Shown here piece by piece: positions 25,676 to 34,183 of a DNA stretch of 38,617 nt. This stretch comes from Caulobacteraceae bacterium (lineage in GTDB: Bacteria > Pseudomonadota > Alphaproteobacteria > Caulobacterales > Caulobacteraceae): assembly GCA_031291645.1 (NCBI GenBank), contig JARLIQ010000092.1:1-38617 (forward strand), written 5' to 3'. Both the position numbers and the translations under genes were made by a program. Under the pieces are notes generated by a model that was not told the origin of the DNA, made no database searches, and saw only the letters and a program-made list of their open reading frames with translations. Each line of letters opens with the position of its first letter. The stretch's first letter is position 1.

Positions 25676-27253
25676 ATGGCCGGCGCCCTGAACCCTCGCC
25701 TGTCGCATGCGCCCGGCGCGTCCGAATCACGCCTCAAGCCGCGGCTCAAGCCTCGGCCGGTCGTCGATGCGGCCCCCGCCGCGGTCGCCGCCGAGCCGTC
25801 GCTGCGCGAGCGGCGCGGACCGATGCGGCCCGACCGGCTGATCTCGGCGCGCGAACGGCTGAGCGGCGAGATCCTGTCGGCCCTGATCCGCGGGGTCGAC
25901 GCGGCCGCGGCCGTGGCCCTGGCCTGGCTGGTCTACGACCTGCAGCACCCGGCCGGCGTCTGGGCCAGCCCCGTCGGGCGGGCGATCCCCTATTTCGCCG
26001 GCGCCGTGCTCCTGGTCTGCGGACTGGGCATGGTCGAGGCCTACGGCTTTCGCGCGCGCGAGCGGCTGAGCGCCCACCTGGCGCGCACCGGCGCGGCGTT
26101 CGGCGTGACCGGCCTCGTGCTGGCCATCGCCCTGGCCGCCGGGCGCGCCTCGGCGTCGCTGTTCGAAGGCGTGGGCGCCTGGTTCGCCCTGAGCTTCGCC
26201 ACCGTCCACATGCTGCACGCCTGGTGGTGGGCCGGCGTGCGGCGGATGCGGCGGTCCGGCCGGCTGGCGCCCAACGTGGTCGTCGTGGGCGCCACCCAGA
26301 ACGCCGAGCGGCTGATCGCCCGGGCGCTGGAGCAGCGCGACGTGGCGGTCCTGGGCGTGTTCGACGACCGCAAGAGCCGCGCGGCCGACGGCGTGCGCGG
26401 CGTGCCGTTCCTGGGCGACACCTCGGCCCTGCTCACCCACCGCATCATGCCCTATGTCGACCGGGTGGTGATCACCGTCAGCTCGACCGCCCAGGCCCGC
26501 GTCCAGGCCCTGGTCGAGAAGCTGGGCGTGCTGCCCAACGAGATCACCCTGTTCGTCGACCTGGGCGGCCCGGGCGGCCAGGACGCCACGCTCTCGCGCC
26601 TGGCCGACATCCCGCTGGCGCACCTGTCCGGCCGCGTCGCCGACGCCCGCCGCGCCTTCGCCAAGCGGGCCCAGGACCTGGTGCTGGGCGCCCTCGCCCT
26701 GCTGCTGGCCGCGCCGCTGATGGCCGTGATCGCCATCGCGGTGAAGCTGGACAGCCCGGGGCCGGTCCTCTTCCGCCAGCGCCGCCACGGCTTCAACAAC
26801 GAGGAGATCGTGATCTGGAAGTTCCGCTCGATGCGCCATGAGCTGCGCGACGAGGCGGGCGAGCGCCAGGTCGAGTGGGACGACGCGCGCGTCACCCGCG
26901 TCGGCCGCTTCATCCGCCGCACCAGCCTGGACGAGCTGCCCCAGATCCTCAACGTGCTCGGGGGCGAGATGTCCCTGGTCGGTCCGCGCCCGCACGCCCC
27001 GCGGATGAAGACCGGCGCGGTGGAGTCGGCCCGGCTGGTCGCCGAATACGCCCACCGCCACCGGATCAAGCCGGGGATGACCGGCTGGGCGGCGATCAAG
27101 GGCTCGCGCGGGCCGCTGGGCACCGCCGCGGCGGTGCGCCAGCGCGTGGCGCTGGACATCGACTACATCGAGCGCCAGTCGTTCTGGCTCGACCTCTACA
27201 TCATGGCCATGACCCTGCCCTGCCTGCTCGGCGACCGGCAGGCGGCGCGCTAG
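25676..27253 (+). CDS. hfsE: HfsE, polyprenyl-phosphate glycosylphosphotransferase starting holdfast polysaccharide
   Basis: Inner-membrane phosphoglycosyltransferase that would load the first sugar phosphate onto undecaprenyl phosphate. Residues about 60-190 hold four to five membrane helices (SALIRGVDAAAAVALAWLVY, FAGAVLLVCGLGMVEAYG). A Rossmann-like region follows (NVVVVGATQNAERLIARALE), then a further membrane helix (LVLGALALLLAAPLMAVIAI) and the catalytic bacterial sugar-transferase domain with DSPGPVLFRQRRHG, WKFRSMR, RRTSLDELPQILNVLGG and MSLVGPRPHAPRM. The 525 residues match the WbaP/PssY/HfsE class. ATG 25676 is used; starts farther in are possible because the first 60 residues are low-complexity. 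The following hfsF, hfsG and hfsH order is that of the Caulobacter holdfast locus. PssY and PssZ paralogues elsewhere may be redundant with it. Confidence 0.9.
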   Translation: MAGALNPRLSHAPGASESRLKPRLKPRPVVDAAPAAVAAEPSLRERRGPMRPDRLISARERLSGEILSALIRGVDAAAAVALAWLVYDLQHPAGVWASPVGRAIPYFAGAVLLVCGLGMVEAYGFRARERLSAHLARTGAAFGVTGLVLAIALAAGRASASLFEGVGAWFALSFATVHMLHAWWWAGVRRMRRSGRLAPNVVVVGATQNAERLIARALEQRDVAVLGVFDDRKSRAADGVRGVPFLGDTSALLTHRIMPYVDRVVITVSSTAQARVQALVEKLGVLPNEITLFVDLGGPGGQDATLSRLADIPLAHLSGRVADARRAFAKRAQDLVLGALALLLAAPLMAVIAIAVKLDSPGPVLFRQRRHGFNNEEIVIWKFRSMRHELRDEAGERQVEWDDARVTRVGRFIRRTSLDELPQILNVLGGEMSLVGPRPHAPRMKTGAVESARLVAEYAHRHRIKPGMTGWAAIKGSRGPLGTAAAVRQRVALDIDYIERQSFWLDLYIMAMTLPCLLGDRQAAR

Positions 27254-27300
27254 AGCGCGGTCCGCAAAAGTGGAACCGGTTTTGCGACAAGAACGCGCTC
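27253..27300. repeat. Nested palindromic intergenic repeat between hfsE and hfsF
   Basis: Outer arms gagcgcg (27253-27259) and cgcgctc (27294-27300) enclose inner arms cgcaaaa (27263-27269) and ttttgcg (27280-27286), around a core containing AACCGG. The form GAGCG...GCAAAAGTGGAACCGGTTTTGC...CGCTC, shown here in parts, is a well-known dispersed palindromic element of alphaproteobacteria. It begins on the last base of the hfsE stop codon. A short tail repeat tcaaa-ct-tttga (27299-27310) follows. It may fold in the transcript and modulate hfsE/hfsF ratio. Confidence 0.85.
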
Positions 27301-27326
27301 AAACTTTTGAAGCTAGGGGCAGGCCC

Positions 27327-28772
27327 ATGTTCTGGAAGGGCGTGCTCGGCTACCTGCCGGTGAACCTCGTGCAGGGCGTGGTGGGCATGCTCGGCATCGT
27401 GGTCTTCACCCGCGTGCTGCGGCCGCAGGACTACGGCGTCTACGCCCTGGCCTTCTCGGTGATGAGCCTGGTCCACACCGCCGTCTTCCTCTGGCTCGAG
27501 GCGGCGATGGCCCGTTTCTATGCGCCGGAGGCCGAGGCCGGGCGGCTGCCGGGCCATTTCCGCACCCTCTACGGCGCCTTCGCCCTGCTGGCCGCCGGCT
27601 TTCCGCTCCTCGCGGGGACCGTGCTCTGGGTCTGGCCGGCGCCGACGCCGCTCAAGATCGCGATCGGCGCGGGCCTGGCCACCATCCTTTTCCGCAGCCT
27701 GGCCAAGCTGGTCCAGGAGCGCCGCCGCGCCGCCGGCGACGTGCGCGCCGCGGCCCTGCTGGACGTGACGATGACCGCCGGTGGCTTCGCCGCGGGCGCG
27801 GGCCTGGCCCTGGCCGGCTTCGGCGGCGCCTCGCCGCTGGTCGGCATGGGCGCTGCGGCGGCGGTGTGCCTCGTCTTCGCCCTGCCGACCGAGCTGAAGC
27901 AGGTGCGCGGCGGGCCGTTCGAGCCGGCGCGGGCGCGGATGTACGCGGCCTACGGCGTGCCGGTGTCGCTGTCGCTGATCCTGTCGCTGGCCCTGGCCAC
28001 GACCGACCGGTTCCTGCTGGCCGCCTACCTCAACGAGACCAGCGTGGGCGTCTATCACGCCGGCTACAGCCTGGCGAACCGCACGCTCGACGTGATGTTC
28101 ATCTGGCTGGGCATGGCCGGCGGCCCGGCGGCCATCGCCGCCCTGGAGCGTGGGGGCAAGGCGGCGCTGCACGAGACGGCGCGCGAGCAGGCCCGCCTCA
28201 TGATCGCCCTGGCCCTGCCGGCGGCCGTGGGCCTGGCCCTGGTCGCCCGGCCGCTGGCCGACGTGATGATCGGCGAGCGGCTGCGCGCGGGCGCGGCCGA
28301 GGTCACCCCCTGGATCGCCGCCAGCGCCTTCCTGGCCGGGATCACCACCTACTATTTCCACACCGCCTTCACCCTGGCGCGGCGCACCGGCCTGCTGCTG
28401 GCCGCCATGGCCATACCGGCGGCGAGCAACGTCGTCCTGTGCCTGGTGCTGATCCCGCGCTTCGGGCTTCAGGGCGCGCTCTGGGCGACGCTGGCGAGCT
28501 ACGGCCTGGGCGCGGCCGCCTCGTTCGGCCTCGGCAGGCGGGCGCTGGCCCTGCCCGTACCGTGGGACACCGCCGCCCGCGCGGCCGCGGCGTCGGCGGC
28601 CATGGCCCTGGCGGTGCGGCTGGTCCCGGCCGGCGGCGGGGCCCTGGAGCTGTTCGCCAAGGCCGGGGTCGGCGTCGCCGTCTATGGCGCGCTGGCCTGG
28701 CTGCTCGACATCTGCGGCGCGCGCACCCACTCGGGCCGGCTGGTCCGGGCCTTGCAGGCGCGCATCGCATGA
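27327..28772 (+). CDS. hfsF: HfsF, Wzx-type holdfast polysaccharide flippase
   Basis: Inner-membrane MOP-superfamily flippase that would move the lipid-linked holdfast repeat unit to the periplasmic side. The 481-residue product is almost wholly hydrophobic, with about 12-14 membrane helices; family features include the first segment KGVLGYLPVNLVQGVVGMLG followed by FTRVLRPQDYGVYALAFS (the typical L-x-P-x-x-Y-G-x-Y motif), then LALATTDRFLLAAYLNETSVG and a later GLQGALWATLASYGLG. ATG 27327, preceded by AGGGGC, is chosen; the in-frame ORF extends back into the palindromic repeat and is not coding there. Its stop overlaps the hfsG start as ATGA. Confidence 0.9.
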   Translation: MFWKGVLGYLPVNLVQGVVGMLGIVVFTRVLRPQDYGVYALAFSVMSLVHTAVFLWLEAAMARFYAPEAEAGRLPGHFRTLYGAFALLAAGFPLLAGTVLWVWPAPTPLKIAIGAGLATILFRSLAKLVQERRRAAGDVRAAALLDVTMTAGGFAAGAGLALAGFGGASPLVGMGAAAAVCLVFALPTELKQVRGGPFEPARARMYAAYGVPVSLSLILSLALATTDRFLLAAYLNETSVGVYHAGYSLANRTLDVMFIWLGMAGGPAAIAALERGGKAALHETAREQARLMIALALPAAVGLALVARPLADVMIGERLRAGAAEVTPWIAASAFLAGITTYYFHTAFTLARRTGLLLAAMAIPAASNVVLCLVLIPRFGLQGALWATLASYGLGAAASFGLGRRALALPVPWDTAARAAAASAAMALAVRLVPAGGGALELFAKAGVGVAVYGALAWLLDICGARTHSGRLVRALQARIA

Positions 28773-29704
28773 GCCGCCCGCGCGAGACCCTGTTCGACAA
28801 CGACGCCTGGGCGGCCGCCCGCCCGCGCCTGTCCGTGCTGATCCCCTTCCTGCGCGACGACCCCAGCCGCCTGCTGGCCGCGCTCGACCGGGAGGCCCTG
28901 GACGGCCAGGCCGAGATCGTGGTGCTGGACGACGGCAGCGCCGACGAGGCGCTGGCCGAGGCCGTCCGGGCCGCCGTCTCCGCCCTCGCCCTGCCCGTCC
29001 GCTTCGTGCGCCTGTCGGCCAACATCGGCCGCGCGCGCGGGCGCAACCGCCTGGCCACCCACGCCCGGGGCGAATGGTACCTGTTCCTCGACAGCGACAT
29101 GCTGCCCGACGCCCCCGCGTTCCTGGCGGCCTATCTGTCCCTGATCGAGACGGAGGCGCCGGCCGTGGTGTTCGGCGGCTTCTCGGTCCGCCAGGCGCCC
29201 CAGGTCCGGGCCCACGCCCTGCACCGGCGCATGGCGCTGAAGTCCGACTGCGCGCCGGCCGAGGTGCGCCGCACGGCGCCGGAAAAACACGTCTTCACCT
29301 CCAACCTCCTGGTCCGGCGCGAGGTGTTCGAGACCGAGGCCTTCGACGAGGGTTTCGCCGGCTGGGGCTGGGAGGACGTGGAATGGGCGATGCGCGTCGC
29401 CCGCCGCCACCGGATCGGCCACATCGACAACACCGCCACGCACCTGGGCCTGGACCCGGCCCGGACCATCGCCGCCAAGTACGAGCAGTCGGCCGCCAAC
29501 TTCGCCCGCGTCGTCGCCCGCCACCGCGAGGTCGTCGAACACTATCCCAGCTACCGCGCCGCGCGCCTGCTCAAGCGCGTGCCCCTGCGCGGCGCCTGGC
29601 GGCCGGCGCTGAAGGCGATCGCCCTGGCCGAGGCCGCCCCCCTGGCCGCCCGGGCCTTCGCCATGCGGCTCTATCGCGCGGCGCTCTATGCGGAGGCGGT
29701 CTGA
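28769..29704 (+). CDS. hfsG: HfsG, family 2 glycosyltransferase for holdfast
   Basis: Cytosolic or membrane-associated GT-A glycosyltransferase that adds a sugar (N-acetylglucosamine-type in Caulobacter work) to the lipid-linked holdfast unit. Seen: RLSVLIPFLRDD at the start of the fold, VVLDDGSADE, NIGRARGRNRLATHARG, the metal-binding DSD at residues 108-110 (LFLDSDMLPD), and the acceptor-side WGWEDVEW at 199-206 that supplies the ED pair. Length 311 residues is normal. ATG at 28769 overlaps the hfsF stop by 4 bases; its stop TGA shares one base with the hfsH start. Fully coupled translation hfsF-hfsG-hfsH is evident. Confidence 0.9.
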   Translation: MSRPRETLFDNDAWAAARPRLSVLIPFLRDDPSRLLAALDREALDGQAEIVVLDDGSADEALAEAVRAAVSALALPVRFVRLSANIGRARGRNRLATHARGEWYLFLDSDMLPDAPAFLAAYLSLIETEAPAVVFGGFSVRQAPQVRAHALHRRMALKSDCAPAEVRRTAPEKHVFTSNLLVRREVFETEAFDEGFAGWGWEDVEWAMRVARRHRIGHIDNTATHLGLDPARTIAAKYEQSAANFARVVARHREVVEHYPSYRAARLLKRVPLRGAWRPALKAIALAEAAPLAARAFAMRLYRAALYAEAV

Positions 29705-30465
29705 TGGACGTCGTCCAAGCCTACAGCGCCGACCGCTCGCTCAAGGGCAAGCTGCGCCGCCGCCTGGCGCGGCTGGTCGAGCGCCGCCCGGCCCGCCTGT
29801 CGCTGAACCGGCCGATGGTCTCGTTCAGCTTCGACGACGTTCCGGCCACGGCGACCGGCGCCGGCGCCCGGACGCTGGAAGCGCACGGCGTGCGCGGCAC
29901 CTATTTCATCTCCGCGGGCCTGGCGGGCCGCGAAGGGCCGATGGGCCGCTACGCCACGCGGGGCGAGGTGCTGGCCGTCCAGGCGGCGGGCCACGAGATC
30001 GCCTGCCACACCTTTTCCCACCTGGACTGCGGCTCGGCCCCCCGGGGCGCGATCGAAGCCGACGTCGAACGCAACCACGCGGCCCTGGCCGACTGGGGCG
30101 CGGGCGAGGCCCGCAACTTCGCCTATCCCTACGGCGACGTCCGCCAGGCCGCCAAGGCCGCGCTCGGCCGCCGCTATTCGGTGCTGCGGGCGCTGAACCC
30201 CGGCCTGATCGAGGACGGGACCGACCTGAACCAGACGCCGGCCGTGGGCATAGAAGGCCCGGACGGCGAGCGCACGGCCCAGGCCTGGCTGGCGCGCGCC
30301 ATCCGCCGCAAGGCCTGGCTGATCCTCTACACCCACGACGTCTCGGACGCCCCGACCGTCTGGGGCTGCACGCCGGACGCCCTGGGCCGGCTGGTCGGCG
30401 CGGCCAAGGCCGGCGGCTGCGACATCGTCACGGTGGCCGAGGGCGCCTGGCGCCTGGCGAACTGA
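29704..30465 (+). CDS. hfsH: HfsH, holdfast polysaccharide deacetylase
   Basis: NodB-fold carbohydrate esterase (CE4) that removes acetyl groups from N-acetylglucosamine in the holdfast; in Caulobacter this deacetylation is needed for adhesion and anchoring. Seen: motif 1 FSFDDVP with Asp44-Asp45 (usual TFDDG, here with Val-Pro instead of Gly), the zinc-binding His pair H102 and H106 in CHTFSHLDCG, FAYPYGD around residues 139-145, and LILYTHDV near the C terminus. Length 253 residues. No signal peptide or membrane helix is visible, consistent with action on the lipid-linked precursor in the cytosol. It converges with hfsC, 16 bases between stops. Confidence 0.91.
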   Translation: MDVVQAYSADRSLKGKLRRRLARLVERRPARLSLNRPMVSFSFDDVPATATGAGARTLEAHGVRGTYFISAGLAGREGPMGRYATRGEVLAVQAAGHEIACHTFSHLDCGSAPRGAIEADVERNHAALADWGAGEARNFAYPYGDVRQAAKAALGRRYSVLRALNPGLIEDGTDLNQTPAVGIEGPDGERTAQAWLARAIRRKAWLILYTHDVSDAPTVWGCTPDALGRLVGAAKAGGCDIVTVAEGAWRLAN

Positions 30466-30481
30466 GCCGCTCGCGGCCGCT

Positions 30482-31762
30482 TCAGGGCGCCTCGCCCCTG
30501 GACGGGATCGACAGGCGGATGGCGTAGGCCACCAGCAGCACCCAGCGCATGTCGTTGTAGACCAGGGCCACGCTCTCGGTCAGCGTCGTCATCGAGTAGA
30601 CGACCAGGAACGGGAAGACGAGCAGCGCGCCCCGGTTGGTGAACACCGCCCAGATCGTCTTGGCCAGGGTCGAGACGTAGAACAGGGTCCAGGCGCCGAG
30701 GCCGACGATCCCCAGGCCCAGCCACTGCTCCAGCCAGCTGTTGTGCGCGTGCTGGGGCTTGAAGCCGGCCTGCTTGACGACCCACTGCAGCGGGCCCCAG
30801 CCGGTGTCGTCGCTCCAGACGGCGCCGTAGCCGTAGCCCAGGATCGGCCGCTGCTGGATCAGCCGCCAGACCGCGGCCCAGATCTTGGTCCGCCCCGTCA
30901 GGGTCGCGTCCTTGCCCAAGAGGCCCAGGAACAGGTCCGGGTTCAGGGCGATGATGGCGACCAGGGCGGTGAGCCCGACCACGGCGAGCCAGGTCGCCGC
31001 GACGGCGGTCGCCCCGCCCCGCCGCACCAGGAGCACGAAGGCCAGGGCCGAGCCGCCCAGCATCAGCGAGACCAGCGAGGTCTTGGACGTCGAGAGCCCC
31101 AGCATGACGATGGCCAACGCGGTCATGCCCCACCAGAACAGGCTTCGCCTGGGCTGGAACAGGGCCGCCGCGGCGAAGTTCAGGCTGGCGAAGGCCATCA
31201 GGCCGCCGAAGGTGTTCTTCTCGATCCACAGGCCCCGCCAGGCGCCGGGGAACAGCTCGGTCATCCGCCCGACCGACGGCGCGGCCAGGGCCAGGATCAG
31301 CGAGAGGATGGCCATCACGGCGAAGGCGACGGCGCAGATCTCGACCAGCTGCGACCAGCGCCAGCGCGAGCCCAGGGCGACGCCCGCCAGGGTGCTGAGG
31401 CCGATGGCCACGATGCGCCGGCTGGTCTGGTCCGGCGCGACCGACCAGAACAGCGAGGCCGCGGCGACCGCCAGCATGACCACGATGAACGGCTCGCGCA
31501 GGAGGCCGATCACCGCCCGGCCCGGTCGCTGGAACAGCAGCAGCAGGCCGGCGACATAGGCGGGGAAGAACAGCGCCCGGGCGAGCAGCGAGTCCGCCTG
31601 GGTCTGCTGGAACTGGACCACCACCCAGGGCTGGGTGAACATCAGAAGGATGATCAGCGACAGGGCGTAGCCGTAGACCAGGCCGGGCTCGCCGCGGCGG
31701 GCCTTGGCCGGCTCGGCGGACTGGGCCTGCGGGCGCGGCCAGGCGCCGGCCTGGAAGGTCAC
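30482..31762 (-). CDS. hfsC: HfsC, Wzy-type polymerase / O-antigen ligase family protein
   Basis: Inner-membrane polymerase of the O-antigen ligase/polymerase superfamily that would link holdfast repeat units in the periplasm. The 426-residue protein starts with a short polar tail, then has about 10-11 membrane helices (YGYALSLIILLMFTQPWVVV, FIVVMLAVAAASLFWSVAPD), a conserved region GLWIEKNTFGGLMAFASLN and LSTSKTSLVSL, and a large periplasmic loop with GRTKIWAAVWRLIQQRPILG and AHNSWLEQWLGLG, typical of the family. The start is GTG at 31762, overlapping the hfsB stop as GTGA. In Caulobacter crescentus loss of hfsC alone is masked by a paralogue. Confidence 0.88.
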   Translation of the reverse strand: MTFQAGAWPRPQAQSAEPAKARRGEPGLVYGYALSLIILLMFTQPWVVVQFQQTQADSLLARALFFPAYVAGLLLLFQRPGRAVIGLLREPFIVVMLAVAAASLFWSVAPDQTSRRIVAIGLSTLAGVALGSRWRWSQLVEICAVAFAVMAILSLILALAAPSVGRMTELFPGAWRGLWIEKNTFGGLMAFASLNFAAAALFQPRRSLFWWGMTALAIVMLGLSTSKTSLVSLMLGGSALAFVLLVRRGGATAVAATWLAVVGLTALVAIIALNPDLFLGLLGKDATLTGRTKIWAAVWRLIQQRPILGYGYGAVWSDDTGWGPLQWVVKQAGFKPQHAHNSWLEQWLGLGIVGLGAWTLFYVSTLAKTIWAVFTNRGALLVFPFLVVYSMTTLTESVALVYNDMRWVLLVAYAIRLSIPSRGEAP

Positions 31763-32460
31763 CGCAGGATCGCCTTCAGGAAGCCCGGCGGCTCGGCCTT
31801 CACCCGGTTGAACACCAGACCCGCGCAGCGCCCGCCGGCGGCCGTGATCGCGTCCCTCAGGGCGGCGGGACCGGCCGCGTCGCCCTCCTCGGCGGCGACC
31901 ACCAGGACGGTGAAGTCGGCGAACGGCGCCACGGCCATCGCCGCGACGGACCGGTCGGCCGCGGGCGCGTCGATCACCACCAGCTCGGCGTGCTGGCGCA
32001 GCGCGCGCCAGTAGTCGCCGGTCGGCAGGACGCTGACCCGCTGCTCGGGCTGCAGGATCTCGCGCCGGAACCGGGTGACCCAGAGGTGAGATCCGCCGAC
32101 GGCGTGGGCGACCAGGTAGCGTGCGTCCGGCCAGGGCCGCCCGTCGGGGTCGCGCGTCGGCGGCTGCACGGTGAAGAAGGCCGACCCGTCGGGCGAGGCC
32201 GCGCTCTGGCGGCCCATCACGCCGTAGCGGCCGGGATCGGCGGCGATCGCCCGGTGCTGGGGCGCGTCCAGCAGGTCGAGGTCGACCAGCCACACCGCCT
32301 TCTGCACTCGGCGCGAGGCGAAGCGGGCGAACTCCCGGGCCACGGTCGAGGCCCCCTCGCCCGTGCGCGCGGCGACGAACTGGACCACGCGCGCGTGACC
32401 GGGCGGGGCCGCGCCGAGCGAACCCCACAACTGGGCCATTTCCGGTGTCAGGTCGACCAT
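31759..32460 (-). CDS. hfsB: HfsB, degenerate bacterial tyrosine-kinase-like ATPase of the holdfast locus
   Basis: The 233-residue product has the fold of the cytosolic half of polysaccharide co-polymerases (ParA/BY-kinase type). The Walker A region reads AARTGEGASTVAREFARF, residues 31-48: Ala37 takes the place of the catalytic Lys (normally GEGKST). Walker A' is VWLVDLDLLD (Asp60, Asp62) and Walker B LVVIDAPAAD (Asp165). There is no C-terminal tyrosine cluster; it ends FLKAILR. It is thus probably unable to work as a normal kinase and may be a structural or regulatory partner of HfsA. ATG 32460 is chosen; the frame opens further up only with a TTG (32505). A hairpin cacac-ggtt-gtgtg lies just upstream (32499-32512). 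It is overlapped by hfsC. Confidence 0.85.
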   Translation of the reverse strand: MVDLTPEMAQLWGSLGAAPPGHARVVQFVAARTGEGASTVAREFARFASRRVQKAVWLVDLDLLDAPQHRAIAADPGRYGVMGRQSAASPDGSAFFTVQPPTRDPDGRPWPDARYLVAHAVGGSHLWVTRFRREILQPEQRVSVLPTGDYWRALRQHAELVVIDAPAADRSVAAMAVAPFADFTVLVVAAEEGDAAGPAALRDAITAAGGRCAGLVFNRVKAEPPGFLKAILR

Positions 32461-32556
32461 TTGACGAATCGCACCGCGCGCAACGGTAGAATGCTTAACA
32501 CACAACCGTGTGCGCCCATTGCGCCCACCCCCTTGGCCGCCGCCCCCTCGACCCGC

Positions 32557-34068
32557 CTAACGCGGGCCCGCCTTCATCCCGACGGTGGCCAGGACCGGCA
32601 GCTCCAGGGTTCGCGACGCCGATCCGGCCGTCGGAAAGCCGGTGCGCAGGAAGATGCGCAGGAGGCCGACGCACAGGGCGGTGAAGCCGGCCAGCAACAG
32701 CCCGAGGGCCGCCACCGGCTTCTTCAGGCTCTTGCCCTGGACCGGCGGCACGGCCCGCTCGACGATCGAGATGTTGTCGGCGCCCTGGCTGGCCATGGCG
32801 TCGGCGGCCTGGGTCTCCTGCTCCTTGACCGTGAAGTCGCGGACGTTGTTCGACAGCACGTCGCGGTCGCGGCTCAGGCCCTGGAACTGGGGCTCGAGCT
32901 GGTCGAACCGCAGCTGGCGCTCGGTGACCTGGGCGATCTGGTCGCCGAGGGTCTGGGACGAGCGCTGCAGGGCGGCGACCTCGGCGGTGAGCTGGATCTT
33001 GTCGGTCTGCAGCGTCTGGTACACCGGATTGACCCCCAGCCGGCGCGAGCCGTCGCCCTGGACATGGCCTTCGGCGATGGCGCGCTCCATCGCCGCGATC
33101 TGCACGTCCAGCCCCTTCACCGGCGCGGAATCGGCGCGATAGCGGCCCAGCAGCCCGGCGCGCTGGACCTTCAGGTCGGTCAGCTTGTCCTGCGCGGCGT
33201 GGTCGACGTCGTGAAAGAGGCCGATCTCCGGGGCCACCTGGGCCGACTGGGCCTCGAGCGCGCCCAGGCGCGCCTGGCGCTCCTGCAGCTGGGCGTCGGT
33301 CTGGTATTTCTGCTGCTGCAACGAGGACTGCAGCTGGGCCAGGGCGGTCTTCTCGGACGCGAAGTCGCCGATGTTGTTGCTGCCGAGGAAATTCTGATAG
33401 GCCTCGTCGGCCTGCTCCAGCCGCGCCTCGAACGCGCGCCGCTGGGTCTCCAGCGGGGCCGCCGGATCGAGCAGGATCGTGCGCCGGTAGACCAGGTACT
33501 GGTCCAGCAAGGTGTTCAGCACCAGGGCCGCGGTCTGGGGATCGGTGTCGTCGTATTCCAGCCGCACGACCGGCGTGCCGGGCGCGGCGCCGATCTTCAG
33601 CGACTTCTCCATCGCCGCGACCGCCTGGGCGGTCATCTTCTGCTGCTCGGCCAGCGAGGCGCGCTCGTAGCGGCCGGCCAGGGCGGGGAATATGCGGGTC
33701 AGCCCCAGCTTCTGGATGACCTGCTCCTTCACCTGGGCGCTGGACATGATCTCGACCTCGGACTGGACGACCTGGTCGGAGTCGGGCACCGCGCCGCGCG
33801 CCGCGTCGCCCGCGCGCGGGACATAGACGTACTCCTGGCCCAGCCGGATCAGCAGGCTGGAGCGGGCCGGATAGACGGTCTTCAGCATCAGGGCCACGGC
33901 CAGGCCCAGGGCGGCGATGACCATGAAGACGCTGAGCATGACGAATCGCTCGCGCCAGAGCAGAGGTATGAAGTCGACCGCCGCGAATTTCGGGCGCGTG
34001 GACCCGTCGGCCCGGCGCCAGGGCGGCGCGGACGCTTCGCGCTCATCGATCCAGGCGCTAGCGGGCAT
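32557..34068 (-). CDS. hfsA: HfsA, Wzz/GumC-type polysaccharide co-polymerase
   Basis: Inner-membrane protein that governs chain length and links polymerisation to export. The 503-residue product has a cytosolic tail, membrane helix at about residues 43-62 (MLSVFMVIAALGLAVALML), a Wzz domain, a long periplasmic coiled coil (about 210-415, many Gln/Glu/Ala/Leu heptads such as TALAQLQSSLQQQKYQTDAQ) and a second helix near 455-475 (KPVAALGLLLAGFTALCVGL) preceded by the Pro-rich VERAVPPVQGKSLKKP typical of the family. The kinase domain is not fused, and is supplied separately as HfsB. It diverges from hfsD; the 115-base gap holds a CtrA-like site. Gap to hfsB is 96 bases. Confidence 0.9.
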   Translation of the reverse strand: MPASAWIDEREASAPPWRRADGSTRPKFAAVDFIPLLWRERFVMLSVFMVIAALGLAVALMLKTVYPARSSLLIRLGQEYVYVPRAGDAARGAVPDSDQVVQSEVEIMSSAQVKEQVIQKLGLTRIFPALAGRYERASLAEQQKMTAQAVAAMEKSLKIGAAPGTPVVRLEYDDTDPQTAALVLNTLLDQYLVYRRTILLDPAAPLETQRRAFEARLEQADEAYQNFLGSNNIGDFASEKTALAQLQSSLQQQKYQTDAQLQERQARLGALEAQSAQVAPEIGLFHDVDHAAQDKLTDLKVQRAGLLGRYRADSAPVKGLDVQIAAMERAIAEGHVQGDGSRRLGVNPVYQTLQTDKIQLTAEVAALQRSSQTLGDQIAQVTERQLRFDQLEPQFQGLSRDRDVLSNNVRDFTVKEQETQAADAMASQGADNISIVERAVPPVQGKSLKKPVAALGLLLAGFTALCVGLLRIFLRTGFPTAGSASRTLELPVLATVGMKAGPR

Positions 34069-34116
34069 GTGATTCCATCAGGCCTCGAAACTGATCTCGA
34101 AGCTGGCCCGGCGCGA

Positions 34117-34131
34117 TTAACGGTTGGTTAC
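34117..34131. promoter_or_regulatory. CtrA-like binding site between hfsA and hfsD
   Basis: The sequence TTAAcggttggTTAC (34117-34131, followed by CC) matches the CtrA consensus TTAA-N7-TTAA with exact spacing and one mismatch. Another TTAA lies at 34141-34144. The site is in the only shared control region of the divergent hfsA-hfsB-hfsC and hfsD units. CtrA is the master cell-cycle regulator of Caulobacteraceae, so cell-cycle control of holdfast genes is plausible. Confidence 0.5.
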
Positions 34132-34183
34132 CCCTTTTCATTAACTGATGGAGTCCTCCGAACCGTCCGCGCCGGAAACCGCC

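Noticed and set aside
30482-32428. 648-codon minus-strand frame covering hfsC and part of hfsB
   Set aside because: Only the part after GTG 31762 is HfsC; the extension is an out-of-frame reading of hfsB.
32461-32505. N-terminal extension of HfsB from TTG 32505
   Set aside because: It lacks a ribosome site, overlaps a hairpin and an AT-rich promoter-like stretch, and adds residues not resembling the family.
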